Source: an uncultured Anaerotignum sp. (lineage in GTDB: Bacteria; Bacillota; Clostridia; Lachnospirales; Anaerotignaceae). From it: a stretch of DNA of 11,163 nt. How positions within the stretch are numbered: position 1 is the stretch's first letter; each line of letters begins with the position of its first letter. The stretch is taken from contig NZ_CAKQVD010000060.1 in the NCBI RefSeq assembly GCF_934277605.1, positions 1 to 11,163 of the forward strand. The letters are read 5' to 3'. The position numbers and the translations under genes were made by a program. The notes under the pieces were generated by a model that worked only from the letters and a program-made list of their open reading frames with translations, was not told where the DNA came from and did not search any database. Shown here piece by piece: positions 4,976 to 11,163 of this stretch.

Positions 4976-6979
4976 ATGAAAAAAACAAAACACACTGTTG
5001 CCTTGGCATTGGCTGCAATGTTGGCTTGCCAGCCAATCTCTGCTTATGCGGCAGCCTTTGCAGATATGAACCAAGTCCCTTGGCCCGGTGCCGAAGCATC
5101 CATCAATAAAGCGGCAAGCCTTGGCCTTGTTGTCGGGGAAACAAAAAACGGGAAAACCTATTTCCGTCCCAAGGATTCTGTTTCTCTGTCCGAATCCTGC
5201 CAGCTGGCATATAAGATTCTGTTGCAGACAGGAAAAACAACCGCCGATAGCTCCATCACACAGAAATGGACACCTGTAATGAGTGCCTATGGGATTCAAA
5301 CATGGGCATATCCTGCCGTTGCCTTTTGCTTGGAAAATGGAATTTTAACCTCTCCCTCCAACCTAAGCGGCTTTATGAAAAACGGTGCAAACCTGCCTGC
5401 CACCAGAGAACAGGCGGCTACCATTTTGGGCCGTGCGCTGACAACAGGCTCTCCCTCCTATGCCTCCGGTAATTCCTCCACAAGCTTTAAGGATGATAAC
5501 CAAATCTCCTCCGAGGCAAAGCCCTATGTGGCTATGCTGCATAAGGCAGGTGTCATCAATGGGGATAACACCAATCAGTTCAACCCGAAAAAAACACTCA
5601 ACCGTACCGAAACCTCTGTTTTGGTAACAAATCTCTATGGCGTTCTGGAAAAAGCAGCCCCCGCCAAACCGGCAGAGCCTACCAATCCCGTTGTTTCCAC
5701 CCAGAAGGGTAGCATTACCACAATGACAAACTTCTATGTCAATCTGAAGGAAAAGCCCTCCGCCTACTATATGTTTGCCTCCTCCGGCACTACCGTAACC
5801 TTGAACGGTGCTTCCTCCTCCATCAATGATGTGGTCAAAATCTTCAAGAGCGGTGCTACGATTGATGCAACGCTGACCTTAGACAGCAACCTGCATATCA
5901 CAAAGCTGGAGGCAACCTATAAGGTTGTGGAAAAGAAAAAAACCGAGGGTAAGCTGACAAAGGTAAAATATGATAAAGACGACAATAGCGGCTCCATTAC
6001 CATTGATAAGGACAGCACCTATAAAATCGCTGATGGGGATGATGTTGATATCCGCATTGATAAAAAGAGCTGCACCCTAAAGCAGCTTTATAACCTGTTC
6101 ACAGATTCCGAAAAGGATGATACAGTCATTGAGGTTGAAATTTCCCTGAACAGCAAGGATAATGTATCAAAAATCACAGGCACCACAAAGGACCGTGACA
6201 GCAGTGATTCCTTGAAGGGCAAAATCTCCGATATGAGCTATGATAAGTCCGATAAAACAGGCTACATCAAGTTAAAAGGAAAAACCACAAAATACAAAAT
6301 TGATGATACGGATGATGTAACCGTAAAGATTGACGGCAGATCCAAATCCTATAAAGACCTGTATAATCTTTATGATGATGATGATGAAACCATCTCCGTT
6401 ACACTGACATTGGATAAAAAGGATTATGTTACAAAAATCACAGCCACAACCTCCGACAGCGACAGCGAGGATGATGCAAATGGAACTGTTACATCTGTAA
6501 CCTATAAGAGTGGTAAAGGCACTGTAACAATCGGCAGCAAAAAATACTCTACCGATAAGGTTAATGATGTAAAGCTTTCCATTACCGATGGTACCACCAC
6601 AATCGGTGACTGGGAGGAATTCTATAATGCCAATCAGGACAAAAAAAGAATGGAAGTCTCCGTTACCGTGAATAAGGGTGAAATCTCAAAAATCACAGGC
6701 AAGGTTACAGAAGCTAAGGGTAATCTGAAAACAATCGGCGATGATTATATTAGAATTGAAGGTATCGAAAGCGGAAAAAAATGTACCTATAAATTTAATG
6801 AAAATGATGTAGAAAACATCAATGTTAAAATCCCCGCTTTTTCCTATATAAAAACCCTTGATGATTTGATTTATGAGTATAAAAAGGGTGATTTGATTGA
6901 TAGTAGGGATGAGCTTGAGCTTACTTTAACACTGGATAAAAAAGGAAACATCACAAAAATCACTGGCGAATATAAATAA
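4976..6979 (+). CDS. S-layer-homology (SLH) surface protein with five C-terminal repeats
   Basis: A 667-residue secreted cell-wall protein. Residues 1-25 form a signal peptide (basic start, hydrophobic core, 'AYA' cleavage). A Cys at 18 sits in a poor lipobox, so lipoprotein processing is unlikely. Three SLH domains follow: about 27-82 (opening 'FADM'), 98-156 and 170-222 ('SFKDDNQI' to 'NPKKTLNRTET'). SLH triplets bind secondary cell-wall polysaccharide. A proline/alanine linker (about 225-240) leads to five degenerate repeats of about 70-85 residues: 245-315, 325-404, 415-491, 503-578 and 582-667. Each has a pattern like 'DDVxVKIDG', then 'LYNL', then 'LTLDKKxxVTKITG'. Repeats 2-3 are very Asp/Lys-rich. 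They are probably beta-rich stalk or ligand-binding modules; I do not recognise the family, and no catalytic domain is apparent. The gene is monocistronic, with its own promoter and the terminator at 6988-7015. Confidence 0.9.
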   Translation: MKKTKHTVALALAAMLACQPISAYAAAFADMNQVPWPGAEASINKAASLGLVVGETKNGKTYFRPKDSVSLSESCQLAYKILLQTGKTTADSSITQKWTPVMSAYGIQTWAYPAVAFCLENGILTSPSNLSGFMKNGANLPATREQAATILGRALTTGSPSYASGNSSTSFKDDNQISSEAKPYVAMLHKAGVINGDNTNQFNPKKTLNRTETSVLVTNLYGVLEKAAPAKPAEPTNPVVSTQKGSITTMTNFYVNLKEKPSAYYMFASSGTTVTLNGASSSINDVVKIFKSGATIDATLTLDSNLHITKLEATYKVVEKKKTEGKLTKVKYDKDDNSGSITIDKDSTYKIADGDDVDIRIDKKSCTLKQLYNLFTDSEKDDTVIEVEISLNSKDNVSKITGTTKDRDSSDSLKGKISDMSYDKSDKTGYIKLKGKTTKYKIDDTDDVTVKIDGRSKSYKDLYNLYDDDDETISVTLTLDKKDYVTKITATTSDSDSEDDANGTVTSVTYKSGKGTVTIGSKKYSTDKVNDVKLSITDGTTTIGDWEEFYNANQDKKRMEVSVTVNKGEISKITGKVTEAKGNLKTIGDDYIRIEGIESGKKCTYKFNENDVENINVKIPAFSYIKTLDDLIYEYKKGDLIDSRDELELTLTLDKKGNITKITGEYK

Positions 6980-7279
6980 TTCTCCGCAAAAAAGCGTCCC
7001 CTCGGACGCTTTTTTCTTTCTCTGCAAACGAATGAGCCTTGCCTCATAGCCCAAAAATTCATTATACCGGAAGGATTCCCTTCTCCCGTTTTCCATCTGA
7101 CAATAAAAATGATACGGATATGTCTCCAAAACCACACCATAGCGAACCTCTCTGGTTATGTATGTATAATCCTTCAAGAGTGAACGCTCCTGCACAATAA
7201 TCCCCTCTCCCTTCTCCAGACCAAGCGAAATCGCAATCCTCCGCAGCTCTGCATTGTTCCACAATCTTTTTTCCTGCAT
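6926..7279 (-). CDS. Small Veg-like protein divergent from the S24 repressor
   Basis: A frame of 117 residues starting at ATG 7279, with AAGGGGG 7 nt upstream. Residues 1-24 ('NNAELRRIAISLGLEKG') look like a short helix. Residues 45-85 ('VRYGVVLETYPYHFYCQMEN', then Arg-Glu-Ser-Phe-Arg-Tyr and 'YEARLIRL') resemble the small SH3-like barrel of the Veg family (DUF1021), with its 'YPxxF' and 'SYSY'-type strands. This is a pattern resemblance only. The frame has no stop before the bidirectional terminator: residues 89-98 are encoded by the hairpin and the last 18 or so lie antisense to the SLH gene. The functional protein is probably about 88-90 residues with a tail. Its promoter region holds an operator-like palindrome shared with the adjacent repressor, so it is probably repressed by it. 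No function can be assigned. Confidence 0.6.
   Translation of the reverse strand: MQEKRLWNNAELRRIAISLGLEKGEGIIVQERSLLKDYTYITREVRYGVVLETYPYHFYCQMENGRRESFRYNEFLGYEARLIRLQRKKKASEGTLFCGELFIFASDFCDVSFFIQC
6988..7015. terminator. Bidirectional intrinsic terminator
   Basis: Perfect 12-bp stem AAAAAAGCGTCC / GGACGCTTTTTT with a CCTC loop. It works on both strands: it ends the SLH gene (stop 6979) on the plus strand and the small divergent gene on the minus strand, whose reading frame runs through it. Confidence 0.9.
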
Positions 7280-7293
7280 TGAATACCCCCTTC

Positions 7294-7314
7294 TTGTTAT
7301 ACGGTTTAACCGTA
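7294..7314 (-). promoter_or_regulatory. Operator O1 and -10 box of the Veg-like gene
   Basis: TACGGTTTAACCGTA (7300-7314) is a perfect 15-bp palindrome around a central T. On the minus strand it directly abuts TATAAC (7294-7299), a likely -10 box for the gene starting at 7279. The -35 region is poor. A bound repressor would cover the promoter. Confidence 0.6.
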
Positions 7315-7368
7315 ATTTCAGCTTAAAAAAATATGCTTTCCTTTTTCCAATCTCATACTCCTCCGGCA

Positions 7369-7397
7369 TTACCGTAATTGTCAACGGTTTTTCCGTA
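7369..7397. promoter_or_regulatory. Middle operator-like site O2
   Basis: AACGGTTTTTCCGTA (7383-7397) resembles the palindromes at 7300 and 7423, with outer half-sites ACGG/CCGT kept. An extra half-site, TTACCGTA, lies at 7369-7376. The cluster sits between the two divergent promoters and may support cooperative binding or looping. Confidence 0.45.
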
Positions 7398-7413
7398 TTT
7401 TTTCAAAAACCTA

Positions 7414-7441
7414 TTGTTTTTTTACGTTTTAACCGTATAAT
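7414..7441 (+). promoter_or_regulatory. Repressor promoter with operator O3
   Basis: TTGTTT (-35, 7414-7419), 16-bp spacer, perfect TATAAT (-10, 7436-7441). The operator-like TACGTTTTAACCGTA (7423-7437), one mismatch from a perfect palindrome, fills the spacer and overlaps the first two bases of the -10. Its register against the -10 matches O1, implying autorepression by the downstream gene product. Confidence 0.65.
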
Positions 7442-7461
7442 AAAGATAGGACGGTGATTTT

Positions 7462-8106
7462 ATGGATAACAGCAAAACCATTTTGGCAAAAAATATCCGC
7501 TATTACATGGAAAAAAATCAAAAAACAAGAATAGAGCTTTGCGAGGCACTGGATATAAAATATACCACCCTCAGCGATTGGGTAAACGGAAAAACCTACC
7601 CCCGCATAGATAAGCTGGAACGGCTTGCGGCATATTTCGGCATTGAAAAATCCGCACTCCTGGAGGATAGAGAGCATTTGCTGCCGGATGCCATTCCCTA
7701 TACGCCACGCCAGACAAGGCCCATCCCAATTGTCGGCGTTGTCAACTGCGGTGTCCCCCTTCTTGCAGAGGAAAATATCGAGGGCTATATCGAAACACCC
7801 TTGGAGGATTTGAATAGCGGCGAGGAATATTTTTGGCTACGTGCCAAAGGGGACAGCATGACGAATATCGGTATTCATCCCGGAGATTTTCTGCTCATCC
7901 GCAAGCAAAACGATGTCGATAGCGGCGATATTGCCGTTGTTTCCGTCAACGGAGACGATGCAACCCTCAAGCGTGTGATTAAAAAGGAAAACGCCCTTGT
8001 GCTGCAGCCCGAAAACCCTGCCTATGAAATGAAAATCCTTGTCGGAAAGGAAATGGAGGACGTTCATATCCGCGGGCGGCTGATGAAGCTGGAAAAACGC
8101 TTTTAA
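7462..8106 (+). CDS. XRE-family repressor with S24 (LexA/CI-like) self-cleavage domain
   Basis: A 214-residue transcriptional repressor. Residues 5-62 form an XRE helix-turn-helix; 'TTLSDWVNGKTYPRIDKLERLA' covers the recognition helix and following helix. Residues about 88-210 form a LexA-like peptidase S24 domain. The scissile bond is probably Cys96-Gly97 ('VVNCGVPL'), like the Cys-Gly bond of UmuD. The catalytic dyad is Ser132 ('AKGDSM') and Lys170 ('ATLKRV'), 38 residues apart, as expected for the family. It likely represses itself and the divergent small gene and is inactivated by RecA-stimulated autocleavage after DNA damage. The start ATG 7462 follows an AGGACGGTGA ribosome binding site. 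A DNA-repair-type gene lies 50 bp downstream on the same strand, probably co-transcribed. It may be a chromosomal SOS-like regulator or a domesticated phage repressor; no phage genes are adjacent. Confidence 0.9.
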   Translation: MDNSKTILAKNIRYYMEKNQKTRIELCEALDIKYTTLSDWVNGKTYPRIDKLERLAAYFGIEKSALLEDREHLLPDAIPYTPRQTRPIPIVGVVNCGVPLLAEENIEGYIETPLEDLNSGEEYFWLRAKGDSMTNIGIHPGDFLLIRKQNDVDSGDIAVVSVNGDDATLKRVIKKENALVLQPENPAYEMKILVGKEMEDVHIRGRLMKLEKRF

Positions 8107-8156
8107 ATAAGCTATCGGAGGTGCAATAAAAGCAAAGCAATCGGAGGTGAAGCTGC

Positions 8157-8804
8157 ATGAAAACACGTGAAGAAATATTAGCCTATGCCCTCTCCTTTGC
8201 GGAGGTCTACACAGAATGTCCCTTTCGTGACCAAAATTGGCAGTTGGTTCGCCTAAAGGAAAACAAAAAAACATTTCTCTGGATTTATGACAGAAACGGC
8301 TGTCTCCATCTGAATGTCAAGGTTACCCCCGAGGGACGTGAGTTCTGGCGGAGCACCTATCCCGCCGTGGTTGCGGGCTATCATCAAAACAAAATGCACT
8401 GGAATACGATTATTTTGGACGGAACCATTCCCACGCAGGATATCAAACGCATGATTGCCGAAAGCTATGATTTGATTGCGGATAGCCCCACCAAAAGAAT
8501 CTATGAGGCTGTCAAAAAAATCCCCTTCGGCTGTGTCGCAACCTATGGCATGGTTGCCGCATTGGCGGGCGAGCCGAAAATGGCAAGGGCGGTCGGCAAT
8601 GCCCTGCATAAAAACCCCAACCCCGCACAAATCCCCTGCTTTCGTGTCGTCAATGCAAAGGGAGAGCTTTCCGGCTCCTTTGCCTTCGGCGGAAAAAATG
8701 CACAGGCACAGCTTTTGCAGGCAGAGGGCATTGCGGTTGTCAACGGAAGGGTGGATTTGGAAAAATACGGCTGGAAATTCAAATCAGACGCAAAAAAGGT
8801 GTGA
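8157..8804 (+). CDS. YjbR/MmcQ-O6-alkylguanine-DNA alkyltransferase fusion
   Basis: A 215-residue two-domain protein. Residues 1-108 match the YjbR/MmcQ (DUF419) family: 'EEILAYALSF', 'CPF', 'LNVKVTP' and 'YHQNKMHWNTIILDG'. Residues 112-206 match the C-terminal domain of O6-methylguanine-DNA methyltransferase: 'IPFGCVATYGMVAALAG', the Arg144 finger in 'MARAVGNAL', and the active-site loop with nucleophile Cys161. The usual Pro-Cys-His-Arg reads Pro-Cys-Phe-Arg (Phe162), so the histidine that activates the cysteine is lost while the cysteine is kept. The protein may therefore transfer alkyl groups slowly, or act as an alkyl-lesion sensor like alkyltransferase-like proteins, which have Trp in place of Cys. 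GGAGGTGA lies 6 nt before ATG 8157. It is probably co-transcribed with the S24 repressor, suggesting DNA-damage control. The stop codon lies inside the terminator stem. Confidence 0.9.
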   Translation: MKTREEILAYALSFAEVYTECPFRDQNWQLVRLKENKKTFLWIYDRNGCLHLNVKVTPEGREFWRSTYPAVVAGYHQNKMHWNTIILDGTIPTQDIKRMIAESYDLIADSPTKRIYEAVKKIPFGCVATYGMVAALAGEPKMARAVGNALHKNPNPAQIPCFRVVNAKGELSGSFAFGGKNAQAQLLQAEGIAVVNGRVDLEKYGWKFKSDAKKV

Positions 8805-8826
8805 TAAAATCTATCACACCCTTTTT
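8792..8826. terminator. Bidirectional terminator shared by the MGMT gene and lepA
   Basis: A 9-bp perfect stem GGTGTGATA (8798-8806) / TATCACACC (8812-8820) with a 5-nt loop is followed by CTTTTT on the plus strand and, on the minus strand, by a run of T opposite A 8792-8797. The TGA stop of the alkyltransferase gene (8802-8804) is inside the stem. Confidence 0.88.
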
Positions 8827-8829
8827 GTT

Positions 8830-10644
8830 TTATTCTTCATCCAATTTTAACACAGACATAAATGCCTTCTGCGGCACCTCTACGTTGCCAATCTGGCGCA
8901 TACGCTTTTTGCCTTCCTTCTGTTTTTCCAACAGCTTTTTCTTACGGGAAATATCCCCGCCATAGCATTTCGCCAAAACATCCTTACGCATTGCGCTGAT
9001 GGTCTCTCTTGCAATAATTTTGCTGCCGATTGCCGCCTGAATGGGAATTTCAAACAAATGTCTGGGGATTTCCTTCTTCAGCTTTTCGCACATCTTTCTG
9101 CCACGCTCCGTTGCGGAATCCTTATGCACAATAAAGGACAATGCATCCACAGGCTCTCTGTTTACCAGAATATCCAGCTTAACCAGCTCACTTTCCTGAT
9201 ATCCAAGCAGGCTGTAATCAAAGGAGGCATAGCCACGGCTTCTGGATTTCAGCACATCAAAGAAATCATAAATAATTTCATTCAACGGCATGTGATAGGT
9301 CAGCATCACACGGGAGGAATCCAAATATTCCATGCTGATATATTCCCCACGCCGCTGCTGGCACAGCTCCATAATCGGCCCGACATAATCCTTCGGGAGC
9401 ATAATTTCCGCCTTCACAATCGGCTCCTCCATCTTTTCAATTCGTGCAGGATCCGGCATATTGCTCGGGTTGGATAAATCAAAGCTTGTGCCATCCGTCA
9501 GGTATACCTTATAAATAACACTGGGAGCGGTTGTAACCAAGTCCAGATTATATTCTCTTTCCAATCTTTCCTGAATGATTTCCAAATGCAAAAGCCCCAG
9601 GAAGCCACAGCGGAACCCAAAGCCAAGCGCAATCGATGTTTCAGGCTCAAAGAACAGCGCCGCATCATTGAGCTGCAGCTTTTCCAAGGCATCCCGCAAA
9701 TCCGGATATTTTGCACCATCCACAGGGAAAATGCCGCAGTAAACCATCGGGTTTACCTTCTTATAGCCGGGCAGAGCCTCTGCCGTAGGGCTTGCCGCCA
9801 GCGTAACCGTATCCCCCACCCGTGTATCCGATACCGTCTTAATGCTTGCCGTAAAATAGCCAACCATGCCGGCACTCAGCTCATCCACAGGCAGGAAACG
9901 CCCGGGGCCGAAAATGCCAACCTCCACAACATCAAATTCCTTGCCGGTTGCCATCATTTTCACTCTGCTGCCCTTGCGCACACAGCCGTCAAACACACGC
10001 ATCAGAACGATAACGCCACGATATTGGTCATATACGGAGTCAAACACCAATGCCTTCAAGGGTGCATCGGGGTTGCCCGAAGGCGCAGGAATATCCGTAA
10101 TCACACGCTCCAGCACCTCCTCGATATTGATACCGTTCTTTGCGGAAATTTCGGGTGCATCCTCCGCAGGAATCCCGATAATATCCTCAATCTCCTGCTT
10201 TGCCCATTTCGGGTTTGCACTGGGCAGGTCAATTTTGTTGATAACAGGCAAAATCTCCAAATTGTTATCCAACGCAAGATAAACATTCGCCAAGGTCTGC
10301 GCCTCAATGCCCTGCGCCGCATCCACAATCAGCACAGCACCCTCGCACGCCGCAAGGGAACGGGATACCTCATAGTTAAAATCGACATGCCCGGGGGTAT
10401 CAATCAGGTTAAACTGATATTCCTCGCCATCCTGCGCATGATAAATCAAGCGGACCGCCTGCGACTTGATGGTAATGCCTCTTTCCCGCTCCAAGTCCAT
10501 GTTGTCCAAAACCTGCTCCTGCATTTCTCTATCTGTTAAAAGACCTGTTTTCTGAATCAGTCTGTCTGCCAATGTAGATTTTCCGTGGTCAATATGTGCC
10601 ACGATACAAAAATTCCGAATGTGTTTCTGTTTGTCCTGAGACAT
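8830..10644 (-). CDS. lepA: Elongation factor 4 (LepA), translational GTPase
   Basis: A ribosome-binding GTPase (EF4), reported to back-translocate or rescue stalled ribosomes and to aid initiation or 30S biogenesis. It has 604 residues, the normal length. G motifs are intact: P-loop 'AHIDHGKST' (16-24), 'RGIT' switch I (55-58), 'DTPGH' (82-86), 'NKID' (136-139) and 'SAK' (167-169). They are followed by a beta-barrel domain II (about 190-275), EF-G-like alpha/beta domains, and the LepA-specific C-terminal domain ending 'KEGKKRMRQIGNVEVPQKAF'. ATG 10644 was chosen because AGGAGG lies 6 nt upstream; an upstream in-frame ATG at 10674 has no such site. The usual clostridial neighbours (hemW, hrcA or heat-shock genes) are absent here; it has its own promoter and shares a terminator with the convergent gene. 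Confidence 0.97.
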   Translation of the reverse strand: MSQDKQKHIRNFCIVAHIDHGKSTLADRLIQKTGLLTDREMQEQVLDNMDLERERGITIKSQAVRLIYHAQDGEEYQFNLIDTPGHVDFNYEVSRSLAACEGAVLIVDAAQGIEAQTLANVYLALDNNLEILPVINKIDLPSANPKWAKQEIEDIIGIPAEDAPEISAKNGINIEEVLERVITDIPAPSGNPDAPLKALVFDSVYDQYRGVIVLMRVFDGCVRKGSRVKMMATGKEFDVVEVGIFGPGRFLPVDELSAGMVGYFTASIKTVSDTRVGDTVTLAASPTAEALPGYKKVNPMVYCGIFPVDGAKYPDLRDALEKLQLNDAALFFEPETSIALGFGFRCGFLGLLHLEIIQERLEREYNLDLVTTAPSVIYKVYLTDGTSFDLSNPSNMPDPARIEKMEEPIVKAEIMLPKDYVGPIMELCQQRRGEYISMEYLDSSRVMLTYHMPLNEIIYDFFDVLKSRSRGYASFDYSLLGYQESELVKLDILVNREPVDALSFIVHKDSATERGRKMCEKLKKEIPRHLFEIPIQAAIGSKIIARETISAMRKDVLAKCYGGDISRKKKLLEKQKEGKKRMRQIGNVEVPQKAFMSVLKLDEE

Positions 10645-10686
10645 ACGCTTCCTCCTTGCACAAAATTGTTTCATATATAACGTCTT

Positions 10687-10716
10687 ATTTTACCACATTC
10701 TTTGGGAAGAAGTCAA
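10687..10716 (-). promoter_or_regulatory. Sigma-A promoter of lepA
   Basis: On the minus strand: TTGACT (-35, 10711-10716), 18-bp spacer, TAAAAT (-10, 10687-10692) with TGG upstream, an extended -10. The leader would be about 36 nt. Confidence 0.65.
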
Positions 10717-11040
10717 AAAAATCCCTCTCTTTCGCAGCTTCTTTTTTCTCTTTATCATTTCCTTCGGATATTTTAAGAATACTTTCATTTTTCATTCATA
10801 TTTTGTCCATATTTTTACAGTATACTACAAGAGAAGTCGAAAGGACGCCCCCTTTTACTTCCGCCTGCAGTCCCCTTCCCCGAAAGGCTGCAGGCACCCC
10901 TTCCCCTATTGGAAGAAAAATATTGAAAGAAAAAAAAGACAATTACCTATATTTGGTTTATCATAGTAATATACCCTCCCCTTTACAGAAAAAGCAGCCC
11001 AAGCAGGCTGCTTTTTCTGTAAAATCGAAATCAGGACACC
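10717..11040. other. Non-coding stretch with a GC-rich hairpin
   Basis: No convincing gene in either direction; frames here are low-complexity. A stable hairpin at 10863-10895 has an 8-bp stem GCCTGCAG/CTGCAGGC with a further CCTT/AAGG pairing inside. A TATACT (10821-10826) lies upstream on the plus strand but lacks a fitting -35. The hairpin followed by the terminator-like repeat at 10982-11023 could mark a short untranslated RNA, but this is weak. Confidence 0.3.
10982..11023. terminator. Perfect 18-bp inverted repeat, bidirectional terminator
   Basis: TTTACAGAAAAAGCAGCC (10982-10999) pairs perfectly with its complement at 11006-11023 around a 6-nt loop. The inner GCAGCC/GGCTGC stem followed by TTTTTCTG reads as an intrinsic terminator on both strands. 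The outer A/T-rich pairing makes it unusually long. Confidence 0.65.
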
Positions 11041-11163
11041 CACATGTAACAACGCAGAGCCCATCTCGAAAATGCTTCGCATTTCCTCGTTGTGGCGCTC
11101 GCTCATATCCATAACATACCTTCTCTCACATGCAACAACGCAGAGCCCATCTCAAAAATACTT
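11041..11163. repeat. Tandem repeat, 86-bp period, running off the window
   Basis: A 37-bp segment at 11041-11077 recurs at 11127-11163 with 3 mismatches, a period of 86 bp. The window ends inside the second copy, so more may follow. Each unit can fold: ACAACG (11049-11054) pairs with CGTTGT (11088-11093), enclosing AAATGC/GCATTT with a TTC loop (11070-11084). The period is not a multiple of 3 and the copies read in different frames, so a repeated protein segment is unlikely. It is probably an intergenic repeat family; frames across it should not be called genes. Confidence 0.7.

Noticed and set aside
9586..10539. 317-residue open frame on the plus strand
   Set aside because: Antisense shadow of lepA, with no domain resemblance and no start signal.
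10798..10826. Plus-strand promoter for a small RNA at 10827-11023
   Set aside because: TATACT is present, but no -35 hexamer lies at 16-18 bp; the nearest TTG-type sequence is only 12 bp away.
10906..11112. 68-residue minus-strand frame through the terminal repeat and inverted repeat
   Set aside because: It is encoded by the repeat unit and the terminator hairpin, the repeat period is not a multiple of three, and no ribosome binding site was seen.
11041..11163. CRISPR-like array (37-bp repeat, 49-bp spacer)
   Set aside because: Only two copies with three mismatches, the 'spacer' pairs with the 'repeat' to form a hairpin, and no cas genes are present. A folding intergenic repeat fits better.

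Overview
The window looks like the chromosome of a spore-forming, low-to-moderate GC Firmicute of class Clostridia (Lachnospirales-like, possibly near Anaerotignum; this is inference). The case rests on a SpoIVB sporulation peptidase beside an S11 D,D-carboxypeptidase, an S-layer-homology surface protein, strong AGGAGG-type ribosome binding sites and sigma-A promoters, often with an extended -10. Most genes are ordinary single-gene transcription units, each with a visible promoter and/or hairpin terminator.

Layout. Positions 1-456 are foreign-looking: a phage-type BRO-N antirepressor gene is cut off in mid-frame. At about 456 it is joined directly to the start of an alcohol dehydrogenase gene on the opposite strand (456-590), whose promoter and ribosome binding site survive. 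A minus-strand MetE-like methyltransferase (699-1817) follows. It is preceded by an unusually long leader (about 440 nt from a predicted promoter) holding a small Met-rich ORF with its own ribosome binding site, an intrinsic terminator and two more hairpins. Next come spoIVB (2419-3438) and the carboxypeptidase gene (3613-4776), both on the minus strand. A divergent intergenic region then leads to a 667-residue SLH protein (4976-6979) with five degenerate C-terminal repeats.

The most coherent regulatory module is 6926-8804. A LexA/CI-type S24 repressor (7462-8106) and a small Veg-like protein (minus strand, start 7279) are divergent. Copies of a 15-bp operator-like palindrome lie in the same register against the predicted -10 box of each gene. 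Downstream of the repressor is a YjbR/MmcQ-MGMT fusion (8157-8804) likely to act in alkylated-DNA repair or sensing, with an altered active-site motif (Pro-Cys-Phe-Arg instead of Pro-Cys-His-Arg). This suggests a self-cleaving repressor controlling a small damage-response cassette.

lepA (8830-10644, minus strand) has its own promoter and shares a bidirectional terminator with the MGMT gene. The right end (10693-11163) has no convincing gene. It holds a GC-rich hairpin, a perfect 18-bp inverted repeat that reads as a bidirectional terminator, and the first two copies of an 86-bp-period repeat running off the window.

No clearly new multi-gene system is evident. The best leads are the Met-rich leader before the methyltransferase, the S24/Veg-like/MGMT module with its shared operators, and the phage-gene/dehydrogenase junction.
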